Shown: in pieces, positions 9,293-16,399 of the stretch
Position numbering within the stretch: position 1 is the stretch's first letter
Layout of the letters: every line of letters begins with the position of its first letter
From: Scatomorpha sp036653715
GTDB lineage: Bacteria; Bacillota; Clostridia; Oscillospirales; Oscillospiraceae
Direction of reading: 5' to 3'
Length of the DNA stretch: 19,252 nt
Assembly: GCA_036653715.1 (NCBI GenBank)
Contig: JAVVTL010000031.1
Coordinates: 1 to 19,252, forward strand
Notes under the pieces: model-generated
Databases searched by the model: none
Seen by the model: only the letters and a program-made list of their open reading frames with translations
Told to the model about the DNA's origin: nothing
Position numbers and translations under genes: made by a program

Positions 9293-9570
9293 CAGATATC
9301 CTCCTTGCAATCGGACAATCCGGCGCTCGGAGCACAGGATGAAAGATCACTGTATTTCGTTTTATTCTTGCGGTATTTTTCGGAAAAGCCGATGTATTTT
9401 CCGGTTTTGATGCGGGCGTCTGCGGGCTTTTCGGCGTATCTTGGGATTAGCCAGCTCCTTGCGAAGACCAGTGTCCCCGGGACTCTGCCCTTGGCGCAGA
9501 GGGTGCAGACCCGCCTTGCGCTCAGCCCCCATTTTTTCGCGGCCTCCGCGGCGGAGATATAATTTTCCAC
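9292..9570 (-). CDS. Small excisionase/MerR-like helix-turn-helix protein
   Basis: A 92-residue protein whose N-terminus (ENYISAAEAAKKWGLSARR, then a short wing with RSWLIP) matches the short helix-turn-helix proteins of the excisionase/MerR-like type common in Clostridia. Members usually begin MENYIS, so I prefer the GTG at 9570, which has a G-rich site 6 nt upstream. An ATG at 9576 or a TTG at 9594 are alternatives. The tail is lysine-rich. It is the first gene of the signalling operon, 40-odd nt from a consensus promoter, and its TGA overlaps the ATG of the cyclic-di-GMP gene (TGATG). No recombinase is nearby, so a role as a true excisionase is unlikely; autoregulation or a DNA-binding output is inference. 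Confidence 0.75.
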   Translation of the reverse strand: MENYISAAEAAKKWGLSARRVCTLCAKGRVPGTLVFARSWLIPRYAEKPADARIKTGKYIGFSEKYRKNKTKYSDLSSCAPSAGLSDCKEDI

Positions 9571-9616
9571 GCCCATCCCCCCATTTCGACCCAATCCGAC
9601 ACAATATTTTGTTCAA

Positions 9617-9645
9617 ATTATAATCTTTCAGCGGAACAATGTCAA
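9617..9645 (-). promoter_or_regulatory. Consensus sigma-A promoter of the signalling operon
   Basis: On the minus strand TTGACA (9640-9645) and TATAAT (9617-9622) are separated by exactly 17 bp, a perfect match to the vegetative promoter. Transcription would start near 9610, giving a leader of roughly 40 nt before the HTH gene. Such a perfect match suggests strong basal transcription unless it is repressed. Confidence 0.85.
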
Positions 9646-9813
9646 CGAATTTAGTGTAATATTGAAGATTTTCAGCTTTTTTCGTCATTTACTTTGTTCA
9701 GTCGGCATATCGCTTTCGCAGATGTGCGGCAGACCGGCCTGACGTCTGTCGCTGTTGGCTCCTTCTTATTTTTTTGTGCCAAGGAGAACACAGTCCGCAT
9801 CATTCTCACAGTT
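9646..9813. other. Intergenic stretch without recognised gene
   Basis: Lies between the signalling-operon promoter and the terminator of the GntR gene. The left end is AT-rich. The right end holds a T-rich tract (ATTTTTTTG near 9770) between weak CTCCTT/AAGGAG arms. A plus-strand frame is open here (from about 9694) but has no ribosome binding site and runs through the terminator hairpin into the antisense of the GntR gene. It could be a non-coding or interspersed element; I see nothing decisive. Confidence 0.4.
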
Positions 9814-9853
9814 AAAAATCTACTGCCGCCCTTGGGGGCGGCAGTAGATTTTT
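9814..9853 (-). terminator. Rho-independent terminator of the GntR gene
   Basis: A perfect 18-bp stem (9814-9831 with 9836-9853) and 4-nt loop, with a GC-rich core (GCCGCCC) and A5/T5 ends, so it can act in both directions. On the minus strand it overlaps the regulator's stop codon and ends in five T's. Confidence 0.9.
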
Positions 9854-10637
9854 ATTTGTCGACGCTGCGGGAGAAGCTTACGCCGTCTTTGTGGAGGAAG
9901 ACGTCGAGCTTTACGCGGTCGGCTCTTATGAGGCTTTGGGTCAACTCGTAGACGACGCCGGCCTCGGTGCGGGTGCGGCGCTGGACGGAAAAGGCGCAGG
10001 AGCCCGGCTTGCAGTGCAGCAGCTCCGCCTCGCTGCGGCCCATTATGACCGCCTCGTAGGAATCCACGGCGGAATACGGCACTATGCCTTCTTCATACAG
10101 GAGACTGTAGAAGCTGTGCGTCTCAAGGAGGTCGCGGGTCAGCTTGGGATATATGTAGGTGGGGTAGAACGAGGTTTCGATGATGAGCGGCTGAGCGTCC
10201 ACGTTTCTGATTCTCGTGAAGCGATAGACCTGCGTGGTATTGCCCGTCAGCTCCAGCATCGTGACTATATCGGGAGAGGGGGCAATGATTTCAAATTCGA
10301 GAATGGTTGAGGAGGGCTTCATGCCGAGGGCGCTTATCTCGGAAGTGAAGGAATAGACGTTTTCGGTTCTGCGGCGCATCTTCGGCTCCGCGACAAAGGT
10401 GCCGCGCCCCTGCTTGCGAATGACAAGCCCTTCGGATTCAAGCGCACCTATAGCTTGGCGCACCGTGCTTCGGGAGACGTCGAAGGTACGGCAAAGCTCC
10501 GCCTCCGATGGCAGGAGCGCACCCGAGGGCATGATCCCTGCCGAAATATTGCGTTTTATTATACTGACAAGCTGCGAATAGAGGGGAATGTCGCTCTCCA
10601 TAGACAGCTTGCTGAGCAAAACCGGGTTTATATCCAT
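9852..10637 (-). CDS. GntR-family transcriptional regulator, HutC/UTRA type
   Basis: A 261-residue DNA-binding regulator. The N-terminal winged helix (about 14-85) shows PLYSQ, LPSEAELCRTF, VSRSTVRQAI and the wing KQGRGTFVA. The C-terminal UTRA ligand-binding domain (about 100-245) follows the HutC-subfamily layout (YRFTRIR, ETSFYP, then the closing LTQSLIRADR segment). The ATG has AGGAG about 10 nt upstream. It is divergent from the ferredoxin/aldehyde oxidoreductase/alcohol dehydrogenase operon, so it most likely controls that operon and itself in response to a small effector. UTRA domains bind varied ligands (urocanate, sugar phosphates, others), and the one here cannot be read from sequence. 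Confidence 0.95.
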   Translation of the reverse strand: MDINPVLLSKLSMESDIPLYSQLVSIIKRNISAGIMPSGALLPSEAELCRTFDVSRSTVRQAIGALESEGLVIRKQGRGTFVAEPKMRRRTENVYSFTSEISALGMKPSSTILEFEIIAPSPDIVTMLELTGNTTQVYRFTRIRNVDAQPLIIETSFYPTYIYPKLTRDLLETHSFYSLLYEEGIVPYSAVDSYEAVIMGRSEAELLHCKPGSCAFSVQRRTRTEAGVVYELTQSLIRADRVKLDVFLHKDGVSFSRSVDK

Positions 10638-10684
10638 TTATAACTTTCTCCTAAGGTTGTACTGACGTTTGATATGTTCCTATT

Positions 10685-10714
10685 ATTATAAACCAACCAA
10701 CACCCTTTTGACAA
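10685..10714 (-). promoter_or_regulatory. Promoter of the GntR regulator gene
   Basis: On the minus strand TTGTCA (10709-10714) and TATAAT (10685-10690) are 18 bp apart. This would start transcription near 10678, about 40 nt ahead of the regulator's ATG. Confidence 0.7.
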
Positions 10715-10735
10715 GAGAAACTTATTCACAGCCCC

Positions 10736-10777
10736 ACGGCGCGTCAAAGAATCGCGTTTGGTATTTACATGCGCCGT
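10736..10777. promoter_or_regulatory. Inverted repeat bracketing the operon's -35 region, possible operator
   Basis: ACGGCGC (10736-10742) and GCGCCGT (10771-10777) form 7-bp perfect arms 28 bp apart. The right arm sits between the -35 and -10 of the plus-strand promoter and the left arm lies just upstream of its -35. This is a plausible place for the divergent GntR regulator to bind, but the spacing is wider than a single dimer site and the match could be chance. Confidence 0.3.
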
Positions 10778-10792
10778 CAGATGTTATAAAAT
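10764..10792 (+). promoter_or_regulatory. Promoter of the ferredoxin-AOR-ADH operon
   Basis: TTTACA (10764-10769) and TAAAAT (10787-10792) are 17 bp apart, each one base from consensus. Predicted initiation near 10799 leaves a very short leader before the AGGAGG at 10804-10809. Confidence 0.6.
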
Positions 10793-10816
10793 GCATTTAT
10801 TAAAGGAGGCTTGCTT

Positions 10817-11245
10817 ATGGCATTTCATATAGACGCGGAAAAGTGCATCGGCTGCGGCGCCTGCGCGAGGGCCTGCCCCGTACACGCCGTTGACGGCGCG
10901 GCAAAGTCTGCGCACACCATAAACCTAAGGCGCTGCATCGACTGCGGCGTCTGCGGAATGACCTGCCCCGTCGGCGCGGTGCTCGATGCCTCCGGTGCCA
11001 CCTGCCGAAAAATCAAGCTCTCCGAGCGCAAAAAGCCGGTCATCGACGCAAAAAAATGCTCCGCCTGCCGAATATGCGTGACATTCTGCCGCGCGGGCGC
11101 GCTTGCCATAGTTCCCGCCGAGGGCGCGAACGGCGGCTTCCTTGCCAACGTCGCTCTCATAAGCCCCGAAAAATGCGTTGCCTGCGGGATGTGCGAGCGG
11201 GAATGCCCGCTCCACGCCATAGTTTTAAAGGGAGGTACGCTATGA
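10817..11245 (+). CDS. Polyferredoxin with four [4Fe-4S] motifs, AorA-like
   Basis: A 142-residue electron carrier with four C-x2-C-x2-C-x3-C motifs: Cys10-20, 40-50, 81-91 and 120-130. The third lacks the usual Pro after the last Cys (CRAG). This predicts four [4Fe-4S] clusters. The ATG at 10817 has AGGAGG 7 nt upstream and is preferred over the TTG at 10811. Its TGA overlaps the ATG of the aldehyde oxidoreductase gene (ATGA), so the two are translationally coupled and probably form a complex. Length, cluster count and gene order match AorA, the small electron-transfer subunit of bacterial tungsten AOR complexes, better than a simple two-cluster ferredoxin. A general HycB/NapF-like ferredoxin is the alternative name. 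Confidence 0.9.
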   Translation: MAFHIDAEKCIGCGACARACPVHAVDGAAKSAHTINLRRCIDCGVCGMTCPVGAVLDASGATCRKIKLSERKKPVIDAKKCSACRICVTFCRAGALAIVPAEGANGGFLANVALISPEKCVACGMCERECPLHAIVLKGGTL

Positions 11246-13176
11246 AGCCTTCAAATAACGGCGGACGCGGCGCGGCGGACACGCCCCTGCCGCTCTATGC
11301 CAAGATTGACCTCTCGACGGGCAGCGTCTCCCGCTTCCCGATAAGCCGCGAATACTTCAAAAAATACGTCGGCGGCAAGTGCCTCGGCGCAAGACTGCTC
11401 CTCGATTTGACGAAGCCCGGCATCGACGCGCTCGCGCCGGAGGCAATGCTCGTCATTAACACCGGGCCGCTGAACGGCACCGGCGCCCCCTCCACCAGCC
11501 GCTTTAATCTCAGCTTCAAAAACGTCATGACGGGCGGCGTCGCCTCCTCCAACTGCGGCGGTCAGTTCGGCGTCATGCTCAAGCGCGCCGGCTTTGACGG
11601 ACTTCTCATCACCGGCCGCGCGGCTGTGCCGTCATACATCGAAATTTTGGACGGCGAGGTCAAAATCGTCCCCGCCGCCGAGCTTTGGGGGCTTGACACC
11701 GAGAAAACTCAGGAAAAATTCCCCGCTTGGTACGGCAAGCTCGTCATCGGCCCCGCCGGCGAAAACCTCGTGCGCTATGCCTCCGCCGTCTCCGGCGAGC
11801 GCGTGGCGGGTCGCTGCGGCGGCGGTGCCGTGCTCGGCTCCAAAAACCTCAAGGCGCTCGTTGCCTATGGCTCAATGCGCCCCGAGATATGCAAGCGCGA
11901 GAAATTCGACCGCTATGTCGCCCGCTGGGTCAAGTTCATCCGCAGCCACCCCATGACAGGGCAGTCCCTCCCCCTCTACGGCAGCGCCGGGCTGCTTGCC
12001 AAGGCGAACGCCTCAAACGCCCTGCCCACCCACAACTTCAAATACGGCCACTTCGACCAATTTAACGCCGTCTCCGGCGAGACACTCACGGAGACGCGCC
12101 TTCTGCGCAACAGCGGCTGTGTGAGCTGCCCCATCCGCTGCGAACGGCGCGTGGAGCTGGACGGCCGCGACCTCAAAGGCCCCGAATACGAGACGCTCGG
12201 CTTCTTCGGCCCCAACATCGACAGCGCCGACCTTGACGCCGTCCTGCGCATGAATTACCTCTGCGACCTCTTGGGGGTGGACACCATCTCCTTTGCCGCC
12301 TCCCTCGCCTTTGCCATGGAGCTTCACGAGCGCGGCATGGCGGACTTCGGCGTCCGCTTCGGCAAGGTGGACAACCTTGAAGCTATCCTGCGAAAAACCG
12401 TCGCCCGCGAGGGCATGTATTCAGACCTTGCGGACGGCACAAAGCGCATGTCGGAAAAATACGGCGGGCGGGAATTTGCCATCAACGCCAAGGGGCTGGA
12501 GCTTGCCTCCTATGAGCCGAGGCGGAGCGTCGGCATGGGCCTTGGCTACGCCGTGGCAAATCGCGGCGGCTGTCACCTTAACGGCGGCTACCTCGCCTTC
12601 CTCGAATCCGTCGGCGTCATCTCCATGGACGCCCTGACGCCCAAGGGCAAGGCGCAGTTCACAGCCTTTATGCAGGACGCGCTTGAGGCCGTATCCTCCG
12701 CGGGCGGCTGTCTCTTCTCCGCGATGACCTTTATCCCCTCTCTGTTCTTCGGACTGGGGCCAAGCCACCCCTTTACCCGCATGTGCGGCAGGCTGCTGCC
12801 GCATCTCGGCCCCGCGGTGGAGCTGCTCCTCAACGCCACGCCCGCGCTCGCGTTCAATACGCTGTTTCTTCTGCCCCATGCAGAGGCGCTGCGGCTTGCC
12901 ACCGGGCTGCGCATCTACACCGGACAGTTCATTGACCTCGGTGAGCGCTCCTACAACCTTGAGCGGCTCTACAATCTGCGCGAGGGTCTGACGGCGGCGG
13001 ACGATTCCCTGCCCGACAGGCTCACCAAGGAGCCGCAGGACGCAGACAACCCCAAAACCGTCGTACCGCTCGACAAAATGCTGCCCGTCTATTACCGCGC
13101 AAGAGGCTGGGACAAAAACGGCAGACCCAAGGCGTCAAAGCTGCGCCGCCTCGGCATACGCGGCGTGCTGAAATGA
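11242..13176 (+). CDS. Aldehyde:ferredoxin oxidoreductase, tungsten-pterin type (AorB-like)
   Basis: A 644-residue enzyme of the AOR family, which interconverts aldehydes and carboxylic acids with ferredoxin and a tungsten bis-pyranopterin cofactor. Visible family blocks are YVGGKCLGARLL, the NTGPL/GAPSTSR/SNCGGQFG region, GPAGEN, and GRCGGGAVLGSKNLKAL. The [4Fe-4S] ligands appear as Cys293, Cys296, Cys300 (GCVSCPIRC) and Cys490, with spacing very close to that of Pyrococcus AOR. The first pterin motif DxxGVD is intact (D342-D347). The second, usually DxxGLC, reads SSAGGC (485-490), so its Asp is replaced. Likely active-site residues lie in PEYET (314-318) and CHL (His445). Start at 11242: GGAGG is 6 nt upstream and the ATGA overlap couples it to the polyferredoxin. 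No cofactor-synthesis or tungstate-transport gene is nearby. Confidence 0.93.
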   Translation: MKPSNNGGRGAADTPLPLYAKIDLSTGSVSRFPISREYFKKYVGGKCLGARLLLDLTKPGIDALAPEAMLVINTGPLNGTGAPSTSRFNLSFKNVMTGGVASSNCGGQFGVMLKRAGFDGLLITGRAAVPSYIEILDGEVKIVPAAELWGLDTEKTQEKFPAWYGKLVIGPAGENLVRYASAVSGERVAGRCGGGAVLGSKNLKALVAYGSMRPEICKREKFDRYVARWVKFIRSHPMTGQSLPLYGSAGLLAKANASNALPTHNFKYGHFDQFNAVSGETLTETRLLRNSGCVSCPIRCERRVELDGRDLKGPEYETLGFFGPNIDSADLDAVLRMNYLCDLLGVDTISFAASLAFAMELHERGMADFGVRFGKVDNLEAILRKTVAREGMYSDLADGTKRMSEKYGGREFAINAKGLELASYEPRRSVGMGLGYAVANRGGCHLNGGYLAFLESVGVISMDALTPKGKAQFTAFMQDALEAVSSAGGCLFSAMTFIPSLFFGLGPSHPFTRMCGRLLPHLGPAVELLLNATPALAFNTLFLLPHAEALRLATGLRIYTGQFIDLGERSYNLERLYNLREGLTAADDSLPDRLTKEPQDADNPKTVVPLDKMLPVYYRARGWDKNGRPKASKLRRLGIRGVLK

Positions 13177-13194
13177 ATATAAGGAGAGCTGAAC

Positions 13195-14415
13195 ATGAAA
13201 ACCATTGACAATACCAAAAAAGCATATTACCGCACCTTTCAGGGAGTCTTCAACGTCGCTGCCCGCTGTCTCTATTGGCGCAAGCCGGAGCTTATCACGG
13301 GAGTCGGCTGCGTCTCCGTCATCCCCTCGCTGCTTGCGGAGAACGGCATCTCCAAGGTGCTCATCGTCACCGGCCCCAATGTCGTAAAATCGCTCGGCCC
13401 CCTCGTCATGAAGCCGCTGGACGACGCCGGCATCAAATACGAGGTCTTTTCCGAGGTCGAGGCAAACCCCTCCGTCACCACTGTTGACAGAATTCAGGCG
13501 AAATACCTCGAGACCGACTGCCGTGGCTTCATCGCCCTCGGCGGCGGCTCGCCGATGGACGCCGCAAAGGCTGCCGCCGCGCGCGTTGTGCGCCCCTCAA
13601 AATCCGTGAACAGCATGGCGGGACTTCTGAAGGTCGGCAAGAACATCCCCACCTTCATCGCCATCCCCACGACCTCCGGCACAGGCAGCGAGACAACTAT
13701 TGCCGCCATCATCACCGACAGGGACACCGACCACAAATACGCCATCATGGACCTGCACCTCATCCCGCACTACGCCGTTCTTGACCCGCAGCTGACGGTC
13801 GGTCTGCCCCCGCGCACCACCGCCACCACAGGCATGGACGCGCTCACCCACGCGGTCGAGGCCTATGTCTGCTGGACCTATAACACCCACGAGAGCCTGC
13901 GCGACGCGGAGGAGGCTGTCCGAAGCATCTTCGTGAACCTCGAAAAAGCCTACAGCAACCCCGATGACCTCAACACCCGCCAGGAGATGATGGTCGCCGC
14001 CTACAAGGCGGGCTTCGCCTTCACAAGAGCCGGCGTCGGCAATGTCCACGCCATCGCCCACACCCTCGGCGGCATCTACAACACCCCCCACGGCCTCGCA
14101 AACTCCGTCATCCTCCCCATCGTACTTGAGGACTACGGCGAGGCGGTTTACGAAAAGCTCGCGCGGCTCTCCGAGCTTGCCATGGTCAAAACCTATGGCA
14201 GCGACGAGGAAAAGGCAAAGGCCTTCATCGCCGAGATACGCGCCATGAATAAGCGCATGGGTCTGCCCACGGGCTTCGACTTCATCAGGGACGAGGACAT
14301 CCCCCGCATGGTCAAGTGGGCGCTTGCCGAGGCAAATCCCGTCTACCCCGTGCCTGTCGTCTACACCAAGGAGCGCTGCCGCCGCGTCATCGAACGCATA
14401 AGAGCCGAGGCATAA
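13195..14415 (+). CDS. Iron-containing alcohol dehydrogenase
   Basis: A 406-residue NAD(P)-dependent dehydrogenase of the Fe-ADH family, expected to reduce an aldehyde to an alcohol or the reverse. The dinucleotide-binding GGGS lies at 116-119, followed by PMDAAKA, then the IPTTSGTGSE block. The metal ligands by comparison with FucO are Asp215 and His219 (GMDALTHAVEAY) and His285 and His299 (NVHAIAHTLGG...PHG). AAGGAG stands 8 nt before the ATG, and the gene begins 18 nt after the AOR stop, so it is the third gene of the operon. With AOR it could form a two-step route from carboxylic acid through aldehyde to alcohol. Substrate size is not predictable; butanol, lactaldehyde and other Fe-ADH types are possible. 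Confidence 0.95.
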   Translation: MKTIDNTKKAYYRTFQGVFNVAARCLYWRKPELITGVGCVSVIPSLLAENGISKVLIVTGPNVVKSLGPLVMKPLDDAGIKYEVFSEVEANPSVTTVDRIQAKYLETDCRGFIALGGGSPMDAAKAAAARVVRPSKSVNSMAGLLKVGKNIPTFIAIPTTSGTGSETTIAAIITDRDTDHKYAIMDLHLIPHYAVLDPQLTVGLPPRTTATTGMDALTHAVEAYVCWTYNTHESLRDAEEAVRSIFVNLEKAYSNPDDLNTRQEMMVAAYKAGFAFTRAGVGNVHAIAHTLGGIYNTPHGLANSVILPIVLEDYGEAVYEKLARLSELAMVKTYGSDEEKAKAFIAEIRAMNKRMGLPTGFDFIRDEDIPRMVKWALAEANPVYPVPVVYTKERCRRVIERIRAEA

Positions 14416-14421
14416 GGACAA

Positions 14422-14457
14422 AAAAACGGTAATCACAAAAATGTGATTACCGTTTTT
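14422..14457. terminator. Bidirectional rho-independent terminator between converging genes
   Basis: A perfect 16-bp stem (14422-14437 with 14442-14457) and AAAA loop. It runs into T5 on the plus strand and T6 on the minus strand. It sits between the alcohol dehydrogenase and the oppositely oriented aminotransferase and can serve both. Confidence 0.92.
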
Positions 14458-14471
14458 GGTATTTCGATTGC

Positions 14472-15662
14472 TTATCTGTTGTTGTATGCCGCTATGCCGA
14501 GGCCGAGCAGCTCCACGGCGCGCTCAAGGTGCTCCTGCTTTATGACGTAGGCAATGCGAATTTCGTCCACGCCCTTGCCGGGGGTGGCGTAGAAGCCCTC
14601 TCCGGGGGAGAACATGACGGTCTCGTCCCTGTCCGCAAATTCCTCAAGCAGCCACTGCTGGAAGCTGTCTGCGTTGTCCACAGGGAGCTTTGCCATGATG
14701 TAGAAGGCGCCCTCGGGGCAGCGGCAGACGACGCCGGGTATGGCGAGCAGCTTTGCCATTGCGGCATCGCGGCGGCGCTTATATTCCTCGCGCACGGCGG
14801 CAAAATAGGCCGGCTCCACGGAATAGAGGGCGGCGGCGGCGACCTGGTCAAGCGTTGCAACGCAGAGCCTGCCCTGACAGAGCTTCATCGCCTGAGACAT
14901 AAATTCTCTGTTGCGGCTGATTATTGCGCCGACGCGCGCGCCGCAGGCGGAAAAGCGCTTTGAGACAGAGTCCACCACGATGACGTTCTGTGCAAATTCC
15001 TCAAGCTGGGTCACGCTCGAGAGCGGCCCCCCGCTGTAGACAAACTCGCGGTAGACTTCGTCCGCGACGAGGAAGATATTGTGGGCGACGGCAATCTCGC
15101 ACAGCATGTGCAGCTCGTCCTTGGTGAGGACGGTGCCCGTGGGGTTGCCGGGGTTTGTGAGGAGTATGGCGCGGGTGCGCTCGGTTATGCAGGACTCTAT
15201 GAGCGCCCTGTCGGCGTAGCGGTAGCCGTCCTCCGCCGTGGTGGGGATGGGCTTAATCACGGCGCCCGTCACGGTGACGAAGGTGCTGTAGTTCGGATAA
15301 AACGGCTCCGGCGTCAAAAGCTCGTCGCCATCGTCAAGCAGGCAGTGCATGATTATTTGGAGCGCCTCGCTGCCGCCCGTGGTCGCGAGGATGTCCTCGG
15401 AAGCCAAAGGCACGCCGATGCGGGCGTAATATTGTTTCACTGCCTCGATATATTCGGGGACGCCCTGCGAGGGCGCGTATTCCAAGACCTTATCGCCGAA
15501 ATCGCGCGCGGCGTCAAAAAACTGCCGTGGCGTCTCGACGTCGGGCTGTCCGATGTTGAGGTGGTATATGGTGCGGCCCTTTGCCTCTGCCGCCATCGCA
15601 AAGGAATGGAATTTCCTGATGGGGGACAGCTCGCACTTCTCGATTTTTGATGAAAACTTCAT
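14472..15662 (-). CDS. Class I/II pyridoxal-phosphate aminotransferase
   Basis: A 396-residue fold-type I aminotransferase that moves an amino group between an amino acid and a 2-oxo acid in the cytoplasm. Visible landmarks: the N-terminal NIGQPD; GGSEAL of the cofactor phosphate site; PFYPNY; Asn173 in NPGNPTG; Asp201 and Tyr204 in ADEVYREF; the Schiff-base Lys235 in SVSKRFSACGARVG; and the substrate-carboxylate Arg369 in EIRIAYV. It resembles the aspartate/alanine/aromatic aminotransferases of Firmicutes annotated as pyridoxal phosphate-dependent aminotransferase; the exact substrate cannot be set. GAGAGG lies about 7 nt before the ATG. No clear terminator separates it from the amidohydrolase 177 nt upstream, so it may share that transcript or use a weak promoter of its own. 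Confidence 0.94.
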   Translation of the reverse strand: MKFSSKIEKCELSPIRKFHSFAMAAEAKGRTIYHLNIGQPDVETPRQFFDAARDFGDKVLEYAPSQGVPEYIEAVKQYYARIGVPLASEDILATTGGSEALQIIMHCLLDDGDELLTPEPFYPNYSTFVTVTGAVIKPIPTTAEDGYRYADRALIESCITERTRAILLTNPGNPTGTVLTKDELHMLCEIAVAHNIFLVADEVYREFVYSGGPLSSVTQLEEFAQNVIVVDSVSKRFSACGARVGAIISRNREFMSQAMKLCQGRLCVATLDQVAAAALYSVEPAYFAAVREEYKRRRDAAMAKLLAIPGVVCRCPEGAFYIMAKLPVDNADSFQQWLLEEFADRDETVMFSPGEGFYATPGKGVDEIRIAYVIKQEHLERAVELLGLGIAAYNNR

Positions 15663-15839
15663 TGCTGCGCCTCTCTCTCTTGCGTTTCCGAAAGAAAATA
15701 TTGTCCTTCATAATACGCTACAAACGCCAAAGAATAAAGCGTTTTTTTATGAACACTCAATATTTATATAATGTCCCCATCCAAGGCTCACGATTCCGTC
15801 ACTGCTTTGTGTCAAAATCACCGAGGCTTCCCTCCTGCG
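15663..15839. other. Intergenic region with possible small ORF and promoter elements
   Basis: Between the amidohydrolase stop and the aminotransferase start. The minus strand carries AGGAGG (15831-15836) and, 9 nt later, a GTG opening a 24-codon frame (15821 down to 15747, reading VILTQSSDG and on to CS) ending in TAA. Closer to the aminotransferase is a TATTAT -10 candidate without a good -35. A weak 6-bp plus-strand hairpin with a T7 tail lies at 15722-15748. No convincing terminator follows the amidohydrolase. Confidence 0.35.
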
Positions 15840-16399
15840 TCAACCTCGGACGAAGGTGCCTTCTTTCATGATTACGCGCATGTTGTTGACGTCGATGGCG
15901 CGGATGTTTTCGAGGGGGTTGCCGTCGATGACGAGCAAATCCGCAAACTTGCCGGCCTCGAGCGTGCCCGTGATGTCTCCGACCTTCAGCATCTCCGCGC
16001 CGACCTTCGTCGCCGCAACGATGGTGTCCATCTCGGGTATCTGCGCCTTCTCGACAAAGGAATACATCTCGCCGATTGCCGTCGTGCCGTAGGGCGTCAG
16101 GCTCGAGCAGAAGGAGTCGGAGCCTATCGTCAGGCCTATGCCCTTGCTCTTTGCCTTGCGCAGGTTCGCGTAAACGCGGTTAAGCTCTTTTTCCGCAACC
16201 GTGTCGCCCGGGTATTGGTCGTGCACCTCGGGGACGTAGGGCGGCGCGTAGGTCTTGAACCACTCGTTCAAAAACTGAATCGTCGGGCAGAAATAAATGC
16301 CCTTGGCTGCCATTATCTCAAGGCACTCGTCGTTCAGCGCCTGTCCGTGGATGATGAGATGCACGCCCGCCTTCGCAGAATCCAGCGCGCCGCCATAGC
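15838..16399 (+). repeat. Direct repeat copy 1 (3' part of the amidohydrolase gene)
   Basis: Matches 18691-19252 base for base by eye except one position (15843 a, 18696 g, synonymous in a Gly codon). The offset is 2853 bp. Homology stops two bases past the TGA stop codon; the right limit is set only by the window edge. Confidence 0.95.

Noticed and set aside
9292..9570. HTH gene as an excisionase of a mobile element
   Set aside because: No integrase, attachment-site repeat or other mobile gene is visible; the fold is shared with many ordinary regulators.
9694..9951. Plus-strand frame of 85 codons between the HTH and GntR genes
   Set aside because: No ribosome binding site, reads through a strong terminator and into the antisense of the GntR gene.
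11056..11241. N-terminal extension of the AOR frame
   Set aside because: It would overlap most of the polyferredoxin gene in another frame. The ATG at 11242 has GGAGG at correct spacing and matches the family N-terminus.
13597..14436. Minus-strand open frame of 279 codons opposite the alcohol dehydrogenase
   Set aside because: Its start lies within the terminator hairpin and it mirrors the conserved Fe-ADH metal-binding region.
15722..15748. AAACGC/GCGTTT hairpin with T7 as a plus-strand terminator
   Set aside because: The stem is only 6 bp with an 11-nt loop, and no plus-strand gene lies upstream to terminate.
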